Below, piece by piece: positions 43,489 to 53,001 of a stretch of DNA of 64,000 nucleotides (positions are counted from its first letter, which is position 1; the number at the start of each line of letters is the position of its first letter). The stretch comes from Kiloniella litopenaei (GTDB lineage: Bacteria > Pseudomonadota > Alphaproteobacteria > Kiloniellales > Kiloniellaceae). The notes under the pieces are model-generated. The model made no database searches, was not told the origin of the DNA, and was given only the letters and a program-made list of their open reading frames with translations. Position numbers and translations under genes: made by a program. The stretch is from positions 186,001 to 250,000 of the forward strand of contig NZ_LANI01000002.1 of assembly GCF_000982415.1 (NCBI RefSeq). The letters are read 5' to 3'.

Positions 43489-44793
43489 CTAAAAATAATA
43501 ACTAAGGCGGACCTGTAGATGGTCATCTCGACGAACATCATATTGAAGTTCTTTATCCGTCAAACCATCAGTAATCCGTAACTCCGCTTCAATTGTCCAT
43601 CTGTCACTCAGACGACGATCAGCTTCGATAGAAAAGCTGCGCGCATGGCTTAGACGATCAATAATCACCCCCGCCAGGAAATCAGTGTCTTCAACATCGT
43701 TAAGGGTTATACGCGCACCAACAAAAATATCATCATCCAGCACAGTACCCGGTGCTTCGTCTTCATCCCTTCCGTCATAATGATATTCTGCCAGTAAACC
43801 TAAATCCCCGGAATCCCCAATGATCCCAAAAAAGGTATATTCAACACCACCGGAAAAGGCGACAAAGTCATCCCCCTGTCCGCGACGATAAATCCCCTCG
43901 CCTTTCCAGAGCCATTCATCAAAAGTGGCCTGAACATCAATTGAGCTCTGATTAATGATATCGTAAAAAGGGACAAGCTTTGGCTGGCCATTACGATCAG
44001 ATCGCACAACGAACCTTGGTTCACGGCTGGTCCCATAGAAATGAGCAAGGCCAAGATCCCAATCACCCAGGACTGTTGAATAGCGTAGCGCAAAATCCGG
44101 ATGGAATTCTTCCATGTCAGATTCATATTCTGCACTATCCGTATCAACGGTTATAGAAGACCGAAGCCTGCCTTTGCGTCCCGGGAAAGTTCGTTCACGA
44201 AAATAGGGCATCGCAAAGATATTGAAATCACCCCAATCATTCTGGATCCCCAGATTGACCATAGGTTGACCCAGCTTGTCTTCGCCATCAACATCTTCGA
44301 CAGCATCAGTCTGATTGATTATATCGACCAGGTGTCGAGATTCTGTTACACCCCAAAAAACTTTATCAAAACCAACCTTTAGATCCCACCCATCATCAAT
44401 ATGTTGATATTTTAGCTCTCGAATATCCCCATGACGACGTTCGTCATCTTGCGCATCAAGTCGCAGGAAGGGTTTAAAATCAATACGATCATCCCCATCA
44501 TTCCATTCCACCAGAAATTCGGGTTCCAGAACAACGGATGGGTTCAAATGCTGATCCCTCTGTCCGCTATGCAAAGCTGAATCAGGAAATACCCTGAGGT
44601 CCAAACTCGCCGAACCAGAGTATTCCCAGTAGAATTCACTTTCGTCTTCCTCAGACACGTCCTGTGCATTTGCCTTGCTGGCAGATACAGCGGAAATAAT
44701 AGATGCCCCCAATGCGACGGCCCCGGTTACAATAACCAGGGCTGTCAACTTGACCAGCTTCACTTTTGTAAAAAGTATGAAACGCGATCTCAT
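43489..44793 (-). CDS. Outer-membrane beta-barrel protein of RND operon
   Basis: The 434-residue protein has an N-terminal signal (about residues 1-43, ending in ANAQ). Alternating aromatic strands follow, and it ends in QVRLSYYF, the terminal-aromatic signal for BAM-mediated assembly. It resembles DUF1302-like or porin-type barrels found beside MMPL/RND permeases. It lies 12 bases after the LolA-like gene and is the last gene of the operon. It may be the exit or entry route for a lipid-like substrate moved by the RND protein. Confidence 0.8.
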   Translation of the reverse strand: MRSRFILFTKVKLVKLTALVIVTGAVALGASIISAVSASKANAQDVSEEDESEFYWEYSGSASLDLRVFPDSALHSGQRDQHLNPSVVLEPEFLVEWNDGDDRIDFKPFLRLDAQDDERRHGDIRELKYQHIDDGWDLKVGFDKVFWGVTESRHLVDIINQTDAVEDVDGEDKLGQPMVNLGIQNDWGDFNIFAMPYFRERTFPGRKGRLRSSITVDTDSAEYESDMEEFHPDFALRYSTVLGDWDLGLAHFYGTSREPRFVVRSDRNGQPKLVPFYDIINQSSIDVQATFDEWLWKGEGIYRRGQGDDFVAFSGGVEYTFFGIIGDSGDLGLLAEYHYDGRDEDEAPGTVLDDDIFVGARITLNDVEDTDFLAGVIIDRLSHARSFSIEADRRLSDRWTIEAELRITDGLTDKELQYDVRRDDHLQVRLSYYF

Positions 44794-44805
44794 CTCTGAA
44801 CTTTC

Positions 44806-45627
44806 TTATCTCACACGCTTGAGTGTATTCTTGGTAAGCTCGCTATCTTTGAGACCCTTTTGGAATTCTATCTTTGAGAAAACCAAACGTGTCTTTTTGC
44901 CTGTCTGATGGTTTTCCATATACATGTCATATGGACGCCAGTATTTATCCAGATGTTGTTTGAAATCTGACGACGTCAGGGTTTTAAGCAGCTCCCCTTT
45001 ACGATCATAGTAATCAATTTTCTGCTGACGATATTCGGACAGATCGTACCAGGTGATCATCTTGGTATAACCAGAATTCTCATAGGTGGGAATCTGCTCA
45101 ACAACAGCACACTGTAACTCGCCACAAGGCTCATCACGCAGCCATTTATAGGTATATTTCTTCAACTCCTGCGCAGACAAATCTTCATACGCAAATTCCG
45201 ATCCCAAAAAAGGCCCAGATTTGTTTTTTGAAGAAATACGTTTCACACGCTTCACAGCAGGCAAATACATCCATTGATCATCTGGATCAAAGATCTTGGC
45301 AAAGCTGAGGAAAGCAGTTCCCTTGACGTCCCGTGGTTTATCAAAAATTGTCAAACTTTTATCACCAACGTCATGCCCCGGAACTTCCAGCGTTTTTTGA
45401 CGCATTTCACGGATAGATTTATCACCATGACGGTTTTCCAGCTGCATTTCCATATAGGATTCAGTATCGCCAAATCCCCAATCACGACGATCCCACTCTT
45501 CGGCGATTGCCGTCCCCTTTGCAACAGCCTCTGTATCATCAGCCAGTGCAGCGCCCGAAAGCGCTGTACCGGAAGTGAAAGCCACAAGTGAAAGCGAGAA
45601 AATGGTCGATAGTAATTTTTTACTCAT
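44806..45627 (-). CDS. LolA-like outer-membrane lipoprotein-sorting family protein
   Basis: The 273-residue protein has a Sec signal (cut near residue 29). A LolA/LppX-like beta half-barrel with repeated short strands follows (FLSFAKIFDPDDQWMYLPAVKRVKRIS, GSEFAYEDLS). Members next to MMPL genes are thought to carry lipids or lipoproteins across the periplasm. It lies between the RND permease (18 bases before) and the outer-membrane barrel (12 bases after), so the three proteins can span the envelope. ATG 45627 follows GGAG. Confidence 0.87.
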   Translation of the reverse strand: MSKKLLSTIFSLSLVAFTSGTALSGAALADDTEAVAKGTAIAEEWDRRDWGFGDTESYMEMQLENRHGDKSIREMRQKTLEVPGHDVGDKSLTIFDKPRDVKGTAFLSFAKIFDPDDQWMYLPAVKRVKRISSKNKSGPFLGSEFAYEDLSAQELKKYTYKWLRDEPCGELQCAVVEQIPTYENSGYTKMITWYDLSEYRQQKIDYYDRKGELLKTLTSSDFKQHLDKYWRPYDMYMENHQTGKKTRLVFSKIEFQKGLKDSELTKNTLKRVR

Positions 45628-45645
45628 TATAAAAACTCCAACTTC

Positions 45646-47988
45646 TTATTCTGCAGGCGCAGCAGGTGCTGTGCTGGCGGCTGTTGCCTTTTCGCCGTCA
45701 AACAACATCAACAATGGCGGTAACAGTAGGAAATCAATGAACAATGCCAATGCAATTGTTATAGCCGTCAGCAAGCCCATGTCTGCATTCACCGAGAAGG
45801 TCGACAGAGACAGAATGGCAAACCCGGCAACCAGTACAGCCGTTGTAATCCACAGTGCACTTCCCACGGTTTTGAAGCCATAACGCACCGCATCGGCCGA
45901 TGTTTCACCCCGTTCTTTACGGGCACGGTTGTATTTGCTGAGGAAGTGAACAGTCGCATCAACGATCAATCCCAGTGAGGTCGCGGCAATAACAGACACC
46001 GCCAAGCCGACCTGGCCAACAAACAGTCCCCAGACACCAAAGGCCATGATGGCAGGTACCATATTCGGGATAAGACTGATCAGCCCCAGTTTCACGCTGC
46101 GTAAAGCAAAGACCAGAGATAAGGATATCAAGACAAAGGCCAACGCCGTACCGCTCAACATTGATTTGATATTACGATCAGCAAGGTGGGCAAACATCAC
46201 TGATGCACCAGACCCGTCAGCTTCCATATACCCCGGAGCATTATCCCGCAGCCACTGGGTTGATTCCAACGCTATTTCACGCATGTCATTGGATGAAACA
46301 TTATCCAGTGTCACGGTCATACGTGATGCAGATTTGTCGATGTTGATCTGGCTGTTAAGGTCCAAACCATAAGGCAGGGACATTTCGTACAATAACAAAT
46401 ATTGGGCCGCCAGATCGCGTTCTTCCGGCAGTTTGTACCAACGTTCATCATCACCATGCATGGATTTGTTCAGGCGCTTTAGAATGTCCGTGATTGAATT
46501 TACATGCACGACTTCTGGTTTGGTTCGCAACCAGTTTGCGAAATCTTCCAGATGTGCCAAGTAAACAGGACTGGAAACGCCACCTGATTCTTCGGCATTG
46601 ATTGAAAATTCAACCTGATAGACACCGGTCAGATTATCGCGTGTAAAGTCACTATCAACGCGGAAAGGAACGGTCGTATCAAAGTATTCGATAAAACGGT
46701 CATCAAGCTCGATCTTTGAAATGAATGATGACGTACCGACCACGATGAGCCCCATACCTAACAACAGCTTTGTTCTGTGACCGATAACAAACTCGCCCAG
46801 ACGTTCCATCACAGATGATTTCCCTGTGGCCACAGGCTTAACCCGAACGGGCATCACCGCAATAAAAGCCGGCAGGAAGGCAATAGAAATTAACCAGGCC
46901 GCGATAACACCGATAGCTGCGATATTCCCAAGGTCATGAAAGGGAGGGGCTTCGGAAAAGTTTAAACTCAAAAAACCGATTACCGTTGTCAAAGACGTCA
47001 GGAAAACGGGCTGCATATTCACCCGCAAGCTTTCAATAATGGCATCTCGTTTTGCTGTGCCATGTCGCATTTCATGGAACATAGTCACCAGAATATGAAC
47101 ACAGTCAGCAATGGCGATCGTTAAAATAATTGTCGGGGCCATTGCTGATGGTGGCGTCATTTTGATACCCGCAAATCCCGCAGCCCCCATGGCAACCATT
47201 GTTGAGAAAATAGTGACCAACAACGTTCCCAAAGTACCTGTAAAGGAGCGCAGGAAAGTAACCAGAAAAATAATGATCACAAGGAACATCAAAGGCGTAA
47301 GGGTGCTCATGTCTGCCATGGATGCAGCCGGGAAAGCGTTACTCAACGGCGCCAGACCGGTAATTGCAACCTCTAGTTCCGGATTAGCCGCTTCTATATT
47401 CGCGGCCATGTTTTCGGCATACTTAACGGCCTGATCAAGTGCAACCGCATCATCCGGCGGCAGTTGCAACGTAATTTGCACGCCCGTTGTTGTGCTGTCT
47501 TCGGAAATTATGCGCTTTGCCAAGGCTGGTTCGCTTAATGCGATTTGCTCAATCCGGTCCAACCCGGCTTGGCTTAATCCGCCTGTTTCTTCCACAAGAT
47601 CTGCAACCGTTAAATCGTCTTCGACCGCTTCGGTGTGCTGAAAGTTTGTGATGGAATCAACGCGGATGGAATAAGGGATTTGCCAGGATTCTTCGGTCAG
47701 ATCCTGGACCACTTCCAACCATTGTGTTGTAAAGACCTTGCCATTATTTGGCTTAAGAACAAAAAGAATATTATCTGTTTTAGTATAGATATCCTGCAAA
47801 CTTTCGAATGCATTCAATTGGGGGTTATCGTCGCCAAAAAAGACGCGGTAATCACTTGTAAAGGAAAGAAAACGTCCACCCGATGCGACACCCAGTGTCG
47901 CCAAAATTGTGACCAGGAGGACGAGCCAGCGCCAACGAATTATGCCTTTTGCATAACTGACTGACAGGCGGTCCATAAAATTGCTCAT
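45646..47988 (-). CDS. RND/MMPL-family inner-membrane transporter
   Basis: The 780-residue protein has two repeats, each with one helix, a large periplasmic loop and a cluster of about five helices. The conserved segments IILTIAIADCVHILVTMFHEMR and SVIAATSLGLIVDATVHFLSKYNRARKE (helix-4 type with Asp) carry the proton path residues. There is no membrane-fusion partner, so it is closer to the hydrophobe-transporting HpnN/MmpL group than to AcrB. ATG 47988 follows GGAGCTTGGC. It is transcribed away from a TetR gene with two palindromic operators in between. Confidence 0.9.
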   Translation of the reverse strand: MSNFMDRLSVSYAKGIIRWRWLVLLVTILATLGVASGGRFLSFTSDYRVFFGDDNPQLNAFESLQDIYTKTDNILFVLKPNNGKVFTTQWLEVVQDLTEESWQIPYSIRVDSITNFQHTEAVEDDLTVADLVEETGGLSQAGLDRIEQIALSEPALAKRIISEDSTTTGVQITLQLPPDDAVALDQAVKYAENMAANIEAANPELEVAITGLAPLSNAFPAASMADMSTLTPLMFLVIIIFLVTFLRSFTGTLGTLLVTIFSTMVAMGAAGFAGIKMTPPSAMAPTIILTIAIADCVHILVTMFHEMRHGTAKRDAIIESLRVNMQPVFLTSLTTVIGFLSLNFSEAPPFHDLGNIAAIGVIAAWLISIAFLPAFIAVMPVRVKPVATGKSSVMERLGEFVIGHRTKLLLGMGLIVVGTSSFISKIELDDRFIEYFDTTVPFRVDSDFTRDNLTGVYQVEFSINAEESGGVSSPVYLAHLEDFANWLRTKPEVVHVNSITDILKRLNKSMHGDDERWYKLPEERDLAAQYLLLYEMSLPYGLDLNSQINIDKSASRMTVTLDNVSSNDMREIALESTQWLRDNAPGYMEADGSGASVMFAHLADRNIKSMLSGTALAFVLISLSLVFALRSVKLGLISLIPNMVPAIMAFGVWGLFVGQVGLAVSVIAATSLGLIVDATVHFLSKYNRARKERGETSADAVRYGFKTVGSALWITTAVLVAGFAILSLSTFSVNADMGLLTAITIALALFIDFLLLPPLLMLFDGEKATAASTAPAAPAE

Positions 47989-48179
47989 TTGCCAAGCTCC
48001 GAATAGATATCGCTTCCTTCAGGGCAAGTCACGGTTCGTGTAATTTTAGACCGGAGAATAACCTCTCAAAACCACATGCATTTCATTGAATCCAAAATAA
48101 ATCCAATAAAGAAGCCGCTTTTGCTTTGGAAATCGGACGTTTTTCCGGTATTACCTTACTTGAAACATGGACATCACTG

Positions 48180-48206
48180 AAGTAAACTAGTCGGTGTAGT
48201 TTACTT
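48180..48206. promoter_or_regulatory. TetR-type operator 1
   Basis: A perfect inverted repeat has arms AAGTAAACTA (48180-48189) and TAGTTTACTT (48197-48206) around a seven-base centre. It is one of two related palindromes lying between the RND operon and tetR. The arm TAAACTA recurs in operator 2. Confidence 0.85.
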
Positions 48207-48221
48207 ATTTATAATTCAATG

Positions 48222-48242
48222 TAAACTACACGGTGTAGTTTA
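48222..48242. promoter_or_regulatory. TetR-type operator 2
   Basis: A perfect 21-base palindrome has arms TAAACTACAC and GTGTAGTTTA around G48232. It lies immediately before the TetR ribosome site (14 bases from the proposed start), so bound repressor would block its own gene. Centre-to-centre distance to operator 1 is 39 bases. Confidence 0.9.
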
Positions 48243-48255
48243 TTTGGAGTCGAAT

Positions 48256-49005
48256 TTGGCAAAAGATAATTGTATCCTAGGCGGACTGGGGCGTAGAGCC
48301 TCTAAAAAAGAAATAAAAACGGATCAAGACTCGGTTCAAAACCCATCTGTTTGGGACCGGGACCAATGTCTGTTTGCTTCTCTTGGTCAAAAATTGAGCC
48401 GTTCGGAAAAGAAAAGAAACGACATTCGAAACGCCGCCAGCGAGATTTTTATCACCCAGGGGTTCGAAGCGGCGAGCATGGACAAAATCGCTGCCCTTGC
48501 CGGGGTTTCCAAACGAACAGTCTATAGCCATTTTGGATCAAAAGAAGAACTGTTCGCCCACGTTATTACGAACTTTTGTGACCTGAAACGCGAAGAGCTC
48601 GATGTCAAACCAGACCACGAACTCCCCTTGAAAGAATGTCTTGTAAAGCTTGGAACAAAGTTCCTCCATATGCTTCACTATCACGGCAGCGTTTCATTGT
48701 TCCGCATTTTGATTTCACAGGCAGAAACAGACCCGTCTCATGGTATAGAGTTCATGAATACGGGTCCAAAAATCTCGCGGGAACTACTTGCCACATATTT
48801 GGAAGAGAAAATCGCCGCCGGAGAAATTGCTGTTGATGACCCACTAGAAGCAGCACAGAGTTTTTATTCCATGCTTTTTGGCGCGCGCTATTTAACCTGT
48901 CTTGTGACTGGTGCCCCCCCACCCTCGCCCGAAGAAATCGACACGATTGTGGATAGCACGGTAGAACGTTTTATATACGGATTAAAAGTTACCAAAGAAC
49001 CATAA
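48256..49005 (+). CDS. TetR/AcrR-family repressor of the RND operon
   Basis: The protein of about 249 residues carries an N-terminal tail of about 45 residues with a basic stretch, then a TetR helix-turn-helix (NAASEIFITQGFEAASMDKIAALAGVSKRTVYSHFGSKEELF). A C-terminal ligand-binding domain with LEAAQSFYSMLFGARYLTCLV follows. The TTG at 48256 is chosen because GGAG lies at 48246-48249 with a six-base spacer; a TTG at 48244 is in frame. The divergent RND operon and the two palindromes between them mark it as local repressor and autoregulator. The inducing ligand is unknown. Confidence 0.88.
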   Translation: MAKDNCILGGLGRRASKKEIKTDQDSVQNPSVWDRDQCLFASLGQKLSRSEKKRNDIRNAASEIFITQGFEAASMDKIAALAGVSKRTVYSHFGSKEELFAHVITNFCDLKREELDVKPDHELPLKECLVKLGTKFLHMLHYHGSVSLFRILISQAETDPSHGIEFMNTGPKISRELLATYLEEKIAAGEIAVDDPLEAAQSFYSMLFGARYLTCLVTGAPPPSPEEIDTIVDSTVERFIYGLKVTKEP

Positions 49006-49434
49006 GAATAACAGGTTACCCCATAGAAACTGGATCAATTATAACGTCCATGATTTTCTACGCTGACCACATAAACCATTTATTCCGGCTCTGGTAATAA
49101 CACCAAGCAAAGCTTTTGGCAAAGAACGGAACGTTTCCTAACCGGGCAGTAACAAAATCATCACTGCCAGGCCGGATACCCCGCAACTGGAACGGGACTT
49201 CACAATAGAAATCCAATCGTCTATTGTATATTTTCATTTCTGATCATGGCCTTGATATAGCACATTGAATAACGGGCATATCTTAGCAAGTGTGATTAAT
49301 TAAAAAGATACGCCGGACCTTTCCCTACCCAAACACTGTAAAATCTGATCAACCGACACGATTTAACCCATTTTTGTATCGCTTCTAACCGTAAGCTAAA
49401 CTTGTTGAAGAGCTATACAAAAAGAGAAATATTG
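49006..49434. other. Intergenic region without recognised gene
   Basis: This approximately 430-base spacer holds no coding sequence I can support. A weak GGCAGT/ACTGCC hairpin near 49146-49170 is the only structure noticed. Confidence 0.5.
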
Positions 49435-50337
49435 ATGAAAAAAAGAAACCCTAAGAAAATACAAAAGTGGCTCGCCAAGTATCCCTCGTTAAATGAGCTT
49501 CGTACAGAATTTCCTGAACAATGGATCGCCGTCCAGCAAGCTATTTCCCAGGCCGCACAAGATCGGGATGTCACAACACTCCAACAAGGGATGATTCCCC
49601 AAAAAAAGGCCTCTAAAGAACTGCCCCCAGAATTAGAGAACTATATCTGCCAACGCATGTTTCAGCTTGTCGTAAAGAACCAGGGTTTGTCAGACGTTAC
49701 AGGTGTTAAACATGGAAAGGTCAGCTTTAACTGGTTCAACGGTTATATCATCCAAAAGCTATTGTTTCTTGATGACCTGGAAAGAAAACCCGCCTCCCTT
49801 TTCTGGTTCCGTTTGTTTTGGCCTCTTATCTGGCAAAAAAACTACCTGATGCCTTTGGTTGAGCCCAAAGGAATTTACTGTTTCTATTCACGCGCCTTTA
49901 TTGACGAGCTTGTTAAGATTATCGGCTCTCAGTCCTGTCTTGAAATAGCAGCAGGAGACGGAACTCTTTCTGGTTTTTTGCAAGATCAGGGCGTCAGAAT
50001 AACAGCAACAGACAATCGCAGTTGGGATCACAGTATCGAATACCCGAAATCCGTAATTAATATGGATGCAAAAAAAGCGCTTAAAACCTACAATCCAGAA
50101 GTTGTTATTTGTTCGTGGCCTCCAGCGAACAACAACTTTGAGGCAGACGTTTTTAAAACAAATACTGTAAACACCTATATTGTTATTGGGTCTCAGTTAA
50201 AATCAGCTTCGGGTAACTGGAATAGCTACAAGGATCAGAACCTGTTCAGCTTTGAAGAGGACAAACATTTAAGTAGCTTGATTATCCCCCCCGAATTAAG
50301 TTCCGCTGTCTATATTTTTAGGCGCAAAGCAAAATAA
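49435..50337 (+). CDS. SAM-methyltransferase-like protein of unknown target
   Basis: The 300-residue protein has an N-terminal helical region of about 160 residues. A Rossmann segment C-L-E-I-A-A-G-D-G-T-L-S-G-F-L follows, matching SAM-binding motif I, with VRITATDN as the acidic loop and VVICSWPPANNNFEA where motif IV would be. SWPP resembles the (D/N/S)PP(Y/W) of amino-methyltransferases acting on nucleic acid or protein, but the order is class I. The ATG at 49435 is preceded by AGAGAAA. It has no operon partner. I do not recognise the family beyond the fold. Confidence 0.7.
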   Translation: MKKRNPKKIQKWLAKYPSLNELRTEFPEQWIAVQQAISQAAQDRDVTTLQQGMIPQKKASKELPPELENYICQRMFQLVVKNQGLSDVTGVKHGKVSFNWFNGYIIQKLLFLDDLERKPASLFWFRLFWPLIWQKNYLMPLVEPKGIYCFYSRAFIDELVKIIGSQSCLEIAAGDGTLSGFLQDQGVRITATDNRSWDHSIEYPKSVINMDAKKALKTYNPEVVICSWPPANNNFEADVFKTNTVNTYIVIGSQLKSASGNWNSYKDQNLFSFEEDKHLSSLIIPPELSSAVYIFRRKAK

Positions 50338-50475
50338 ATCGGCAGTTGTGAACACGATCCAAGCACCCAAGAGGTAAAGCAACAGGCCCTGAACGGGCCT
50401 GTGCCTATGTTGTGAACATTTGTCTATGCAGCGAATGTTTCCCGCAATCAACATACATCTCAATCGATATTAACC

Positions 50476-51981
50476 TCAGTTGATATCAAAGGTGATACCC
50501 TGTGCCAACGGCAATTCACGTGAATAGTTCACCGTATTGGTTTGACGTCGCATATAGGCTTTCCAAGCGTCGGAACCACTTTCGCGGCCACCGCCCGTTT
50601 CTTTTTCACCACCAAAAGCACCGCCGATTTCAGCACCACTTGGGCCGATATTAACATTTGCGATACCGCAATCAGACCCAACATCTGAAAGGAACTGTTC
50701 AGCCTCGCGCACATCGGTTGTGAAGGCACAGGATGACAAGCCTTGAGGAACATCATTCTGCATCTCTATTGCCGCATCAAAATCATCATATTTCATGACA
50801 TATAGAATGGGGGCAAAGGTCTCCGTTTTGACCACGTCATGCTGTTCTGGCATTTCAACAACTGCCGGACGTGCATAAAACCCATTGGGGAAAGCCTCTT
50901 CCTGCTCTCGATCACCGCCATGTACAACACCGCCAGATTTTTTTGCCGCCGCCAGAGCACTTTGCATGTTGTCAAAAGATCCCTGATCAATCAACGGGCC
51001 GACCAGGGTTCCCTGGGCTAGTGGATCACCGACGCTCACAGTTTCATAAGCAGCAATAACGCGGGGAACAAGCTGATCATAAATGTCTTTGTGCACAATT
51101 AGACGGCGCAGCGATGTACAGCGTTGTCCCGCCGTTCCCACAGCAGAGAAAAGAATAGCACGTACAGCCATATCCAGATCTGCGCTAGGCGAGACAATCA
51201 TCGCATTGTTCCCCCCAAGCTCCAGAATGGAACGCCCAAAACGTGCGGCGACTTTCGGCCCGACCTGACGCCCCATTGCTGTACTGCCCGTTGCAGAAAC
51301 AATGGGAACATCTTCACTACTGACCAAAACATCACCGACATCGCGACCACCAACAATCACATGATGCAAATCCTGCGGGGCATCATCGCCAAAACGTTCA
51401 ACCGCCCGTTCAAATATCTTTTGACATGCCAAGGCTGTCAGGGGCGTTTTTTCGGACGGCTTCCAGATAACAGAATTCCCGCACACAAGTGCAAGGGCTG
51501 TGTTCCAGGACCAGACAGCAACCGGAAAGTTAAAGGCTGAAATGACGCCGCACACACCGACAGGGTGCCAGGTTTCGCGCATATGATGTCCCGGTCTTTC
51601 CGACGCAATTGTCAAACCATAGAGCTGGCGGGAAAGGCCAACAGCAAAGTCACAGATATCTATCATCTCTTGAACTTCGCCCAGACCCTCTTCGTAGATT
51701 TTACCACATTCCAGTGTCACCAACCGACCCAGATCTTCTTTGGATGCCCGCAATTCCTCGCCCAATAATCGCACCAGTTCTCCCCTGCGTGGCGCAGGGA
51801 CTTGGCGCCAGCTCTTGAACGCAGCCTTAGAGGACGCGATAACTTGATCAACCTTATCAGCCGGAATTTCCTGAACCATCCCGATTTCTGCGCCATCAAT
51901 TGGCGACGTAACCCGAAGACTACCACCAGATGTCATTTCCTTTGTCAGCCCCAGACGTTCCAGAATATCTGAATAACTCAT
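50476..51981 (-). CDS. ALDH7-type aldehyde dehydrogenase (aminoadipate semialdehyde / piperideine-6-carboxylate)
   Basis: The 501-residue NAD(P)+ enzyme has the catalytic Cys in FSAVGTAGQRCTSLRRL, the general base Glu in LELGGNNA, and GSTAMGRQVG as cofactor site. It closely follows the AmaB/ALDH7A1 pattern (PFNFPVAVWSWNTALALVCGN-like segment; C-terminal GGGRESGSDAWKAYMRRQTNT). AmaB oxidises L-piperidine-6-carboxylate to 2-aminoadipate in lysine breakdown. No other lysine genes are nearby. The ATG at 51981 with GGAG six bases upstream is preferred to the GTG at 51996. Confidence 0.88.
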   Translation of the reverse strand: MSYSDILERLGLTKEMTSGGSLRVTSPIDGAEIGMVQEIPADKVDQVIASSKAAFKSWRQVPAPRRGELVRLLGEELRASKEDLGRLVTLECGKIYEEGLGEVQEMIDICDFAVGLSRQLYGLTIASERPGHHMRETWHPVGVCGVISAFNFPVAVWSWNTALALVCGNSVIWKPSEKTPLTALACQKIFERAVERFGDDAPQDLHHVIVGGRDVGDVLVSSEDVPIVSATGSTAMGRQVGPKVAARFGRSILELGGNNAMIVSPSADLDMAVRAILFSAVGTAGQRCTSLRRLIVHKDIYDQLVPRVIAAYETVSVGDPLAQGTLVGPLIDQGSFDNMQSALAAAKKSGGVVHGGDREQEEAFPNGFYARPAVVEMPEQHDVVKTETFAPILYVMKYDDFDAAIEMQNDVPQGLSSCAFTTDVREAEQFLSDVGSDCGIANVNIGPSGAEIGGAFGGEKETGGGRESGSDAWKAYMRRQTNTVNYSRELPLAQGITFDIN

Positions 51982-52346
51982 ACCAGTCTCCACCACATGA
52001 ACAGCTTAAATAAATAATGAAATTGTATATTTTCTAAAATATTAAATTAATCATATCAGAAAGTGGTGCAATAGAGGAATAATTCTAACCCTATAACAAA
52101 AACTCATGAAGTAGAGCGCAATCGAAAAACTTTAGGGGTATCAAGGAATTCAAGGACAACCAACTTTATCTATATGATTTTTAATCATATATTTCTAACC
52201 ACACGCTCTACTTTTGATATAAATATTTATTTAAAAAATTAGCTTTTTTGTATAGTTTATGAAAGGATACGTGAAAGCTGCTTACCAAGTATTGTCCTTC
52301 TTTTCCTGCCAATCAAATCCCATCCCAAAACATCACAGGTATCCAC
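51982..52346. other. AT-rich divergent spacer
   Basis: This 365-base AT-rich spacer between the divergent dehydrogenase and the SpoIIAA-like gene should hold both promoters. I see no gene or clear operator. Confidence 0.5.
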
Positions 52347-52880
52347 TTGAAGACTTCAGGCAAACATTCAGATACTTCAGTACCATTAACGAATAATATT
52401 GGTGTAAATGCCCCTTCAAGCAATACAGGTGAAGCCGAAGAAAAATACTCAACACCCTTTTTATACAGTGCTGATAATCCCCCCGCCCCTAAACCACCAC
52501 GGGTCGAATGCTATCTGGATCGGGAAAACCATATCCGGCATATGGTTTATATCGGGACATTACATCATGAACAACTTGTCCCTGAAGTTGTTGAAATCTG
52601 GAAAAGCATCGAACATCTGGAACGATATAATAACCTTATTGACCTACGGTTCCACAAAGGCGATGTCGGCTGGCATACAGTGAAAGAAATAGGAAACCAA
52701 TGGGATATCTTTTTCAATGGCAATGCGCCACGTATTCGCACCGCCTTTATTTCTCGTGACTTTACCTTCAATCTTTTGATCAAAGCGATGCAAGCGCTCG
52801 CCCCTGAACATACCTTTCAGGTCTTTAAGACGAAACAACAAGCCCTGGACTGGCTATCAAAGGCACCGCCCGAGCAATGA
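52347..52880 (+). CDS. SpoIIAA/STAS-like protein
   Basis: The 177-residue protein has an N-terminal, low-complexity, Pro-rich tail of about 50 residues. A domain of about 120 residues with alternating strands and helices follows (EVVEIWKSIEHLERYNNLIDLRFHKGDVGWHTVKEIGNQW and the late QVFKTKQQALDWL). This resembles the SpoIIAA-like (DUF3478) fold. Its function is unknown. The start at TTG 52347 has AGGT upstream but is uncertain. It is followed by about 120 bases without a gene before the ABC transporter unit. Confidence 0.65.
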   Translation: MKTSGKHSDTSVPLTNNIGVNAPSSNTGEAEEKYSTPFLYSADNPPAPKPPRVECYLDRENHIRHMVYIGTLHHEQLVPEVVEIWKSIEHLERYNNLIDLRFHKGDVGWHTVKEIGNQWDIFFNGNAPRIRTAFISRDFTFNLLIKAMQALAPEHTFQVFKTKQQALDWLSKAPPEQ

Positions 52881-53001
52881 AAAACAAGCACAATTCTGCC
52901 TACCGTTTCATGGCTTGTTGGACAGAGAATTATGCCCTCAGTTCTCTGTAGTGATATTACCTGTATAGATACAAGTAGCCTTGCTTGATAAATACCGGTC
53001 C

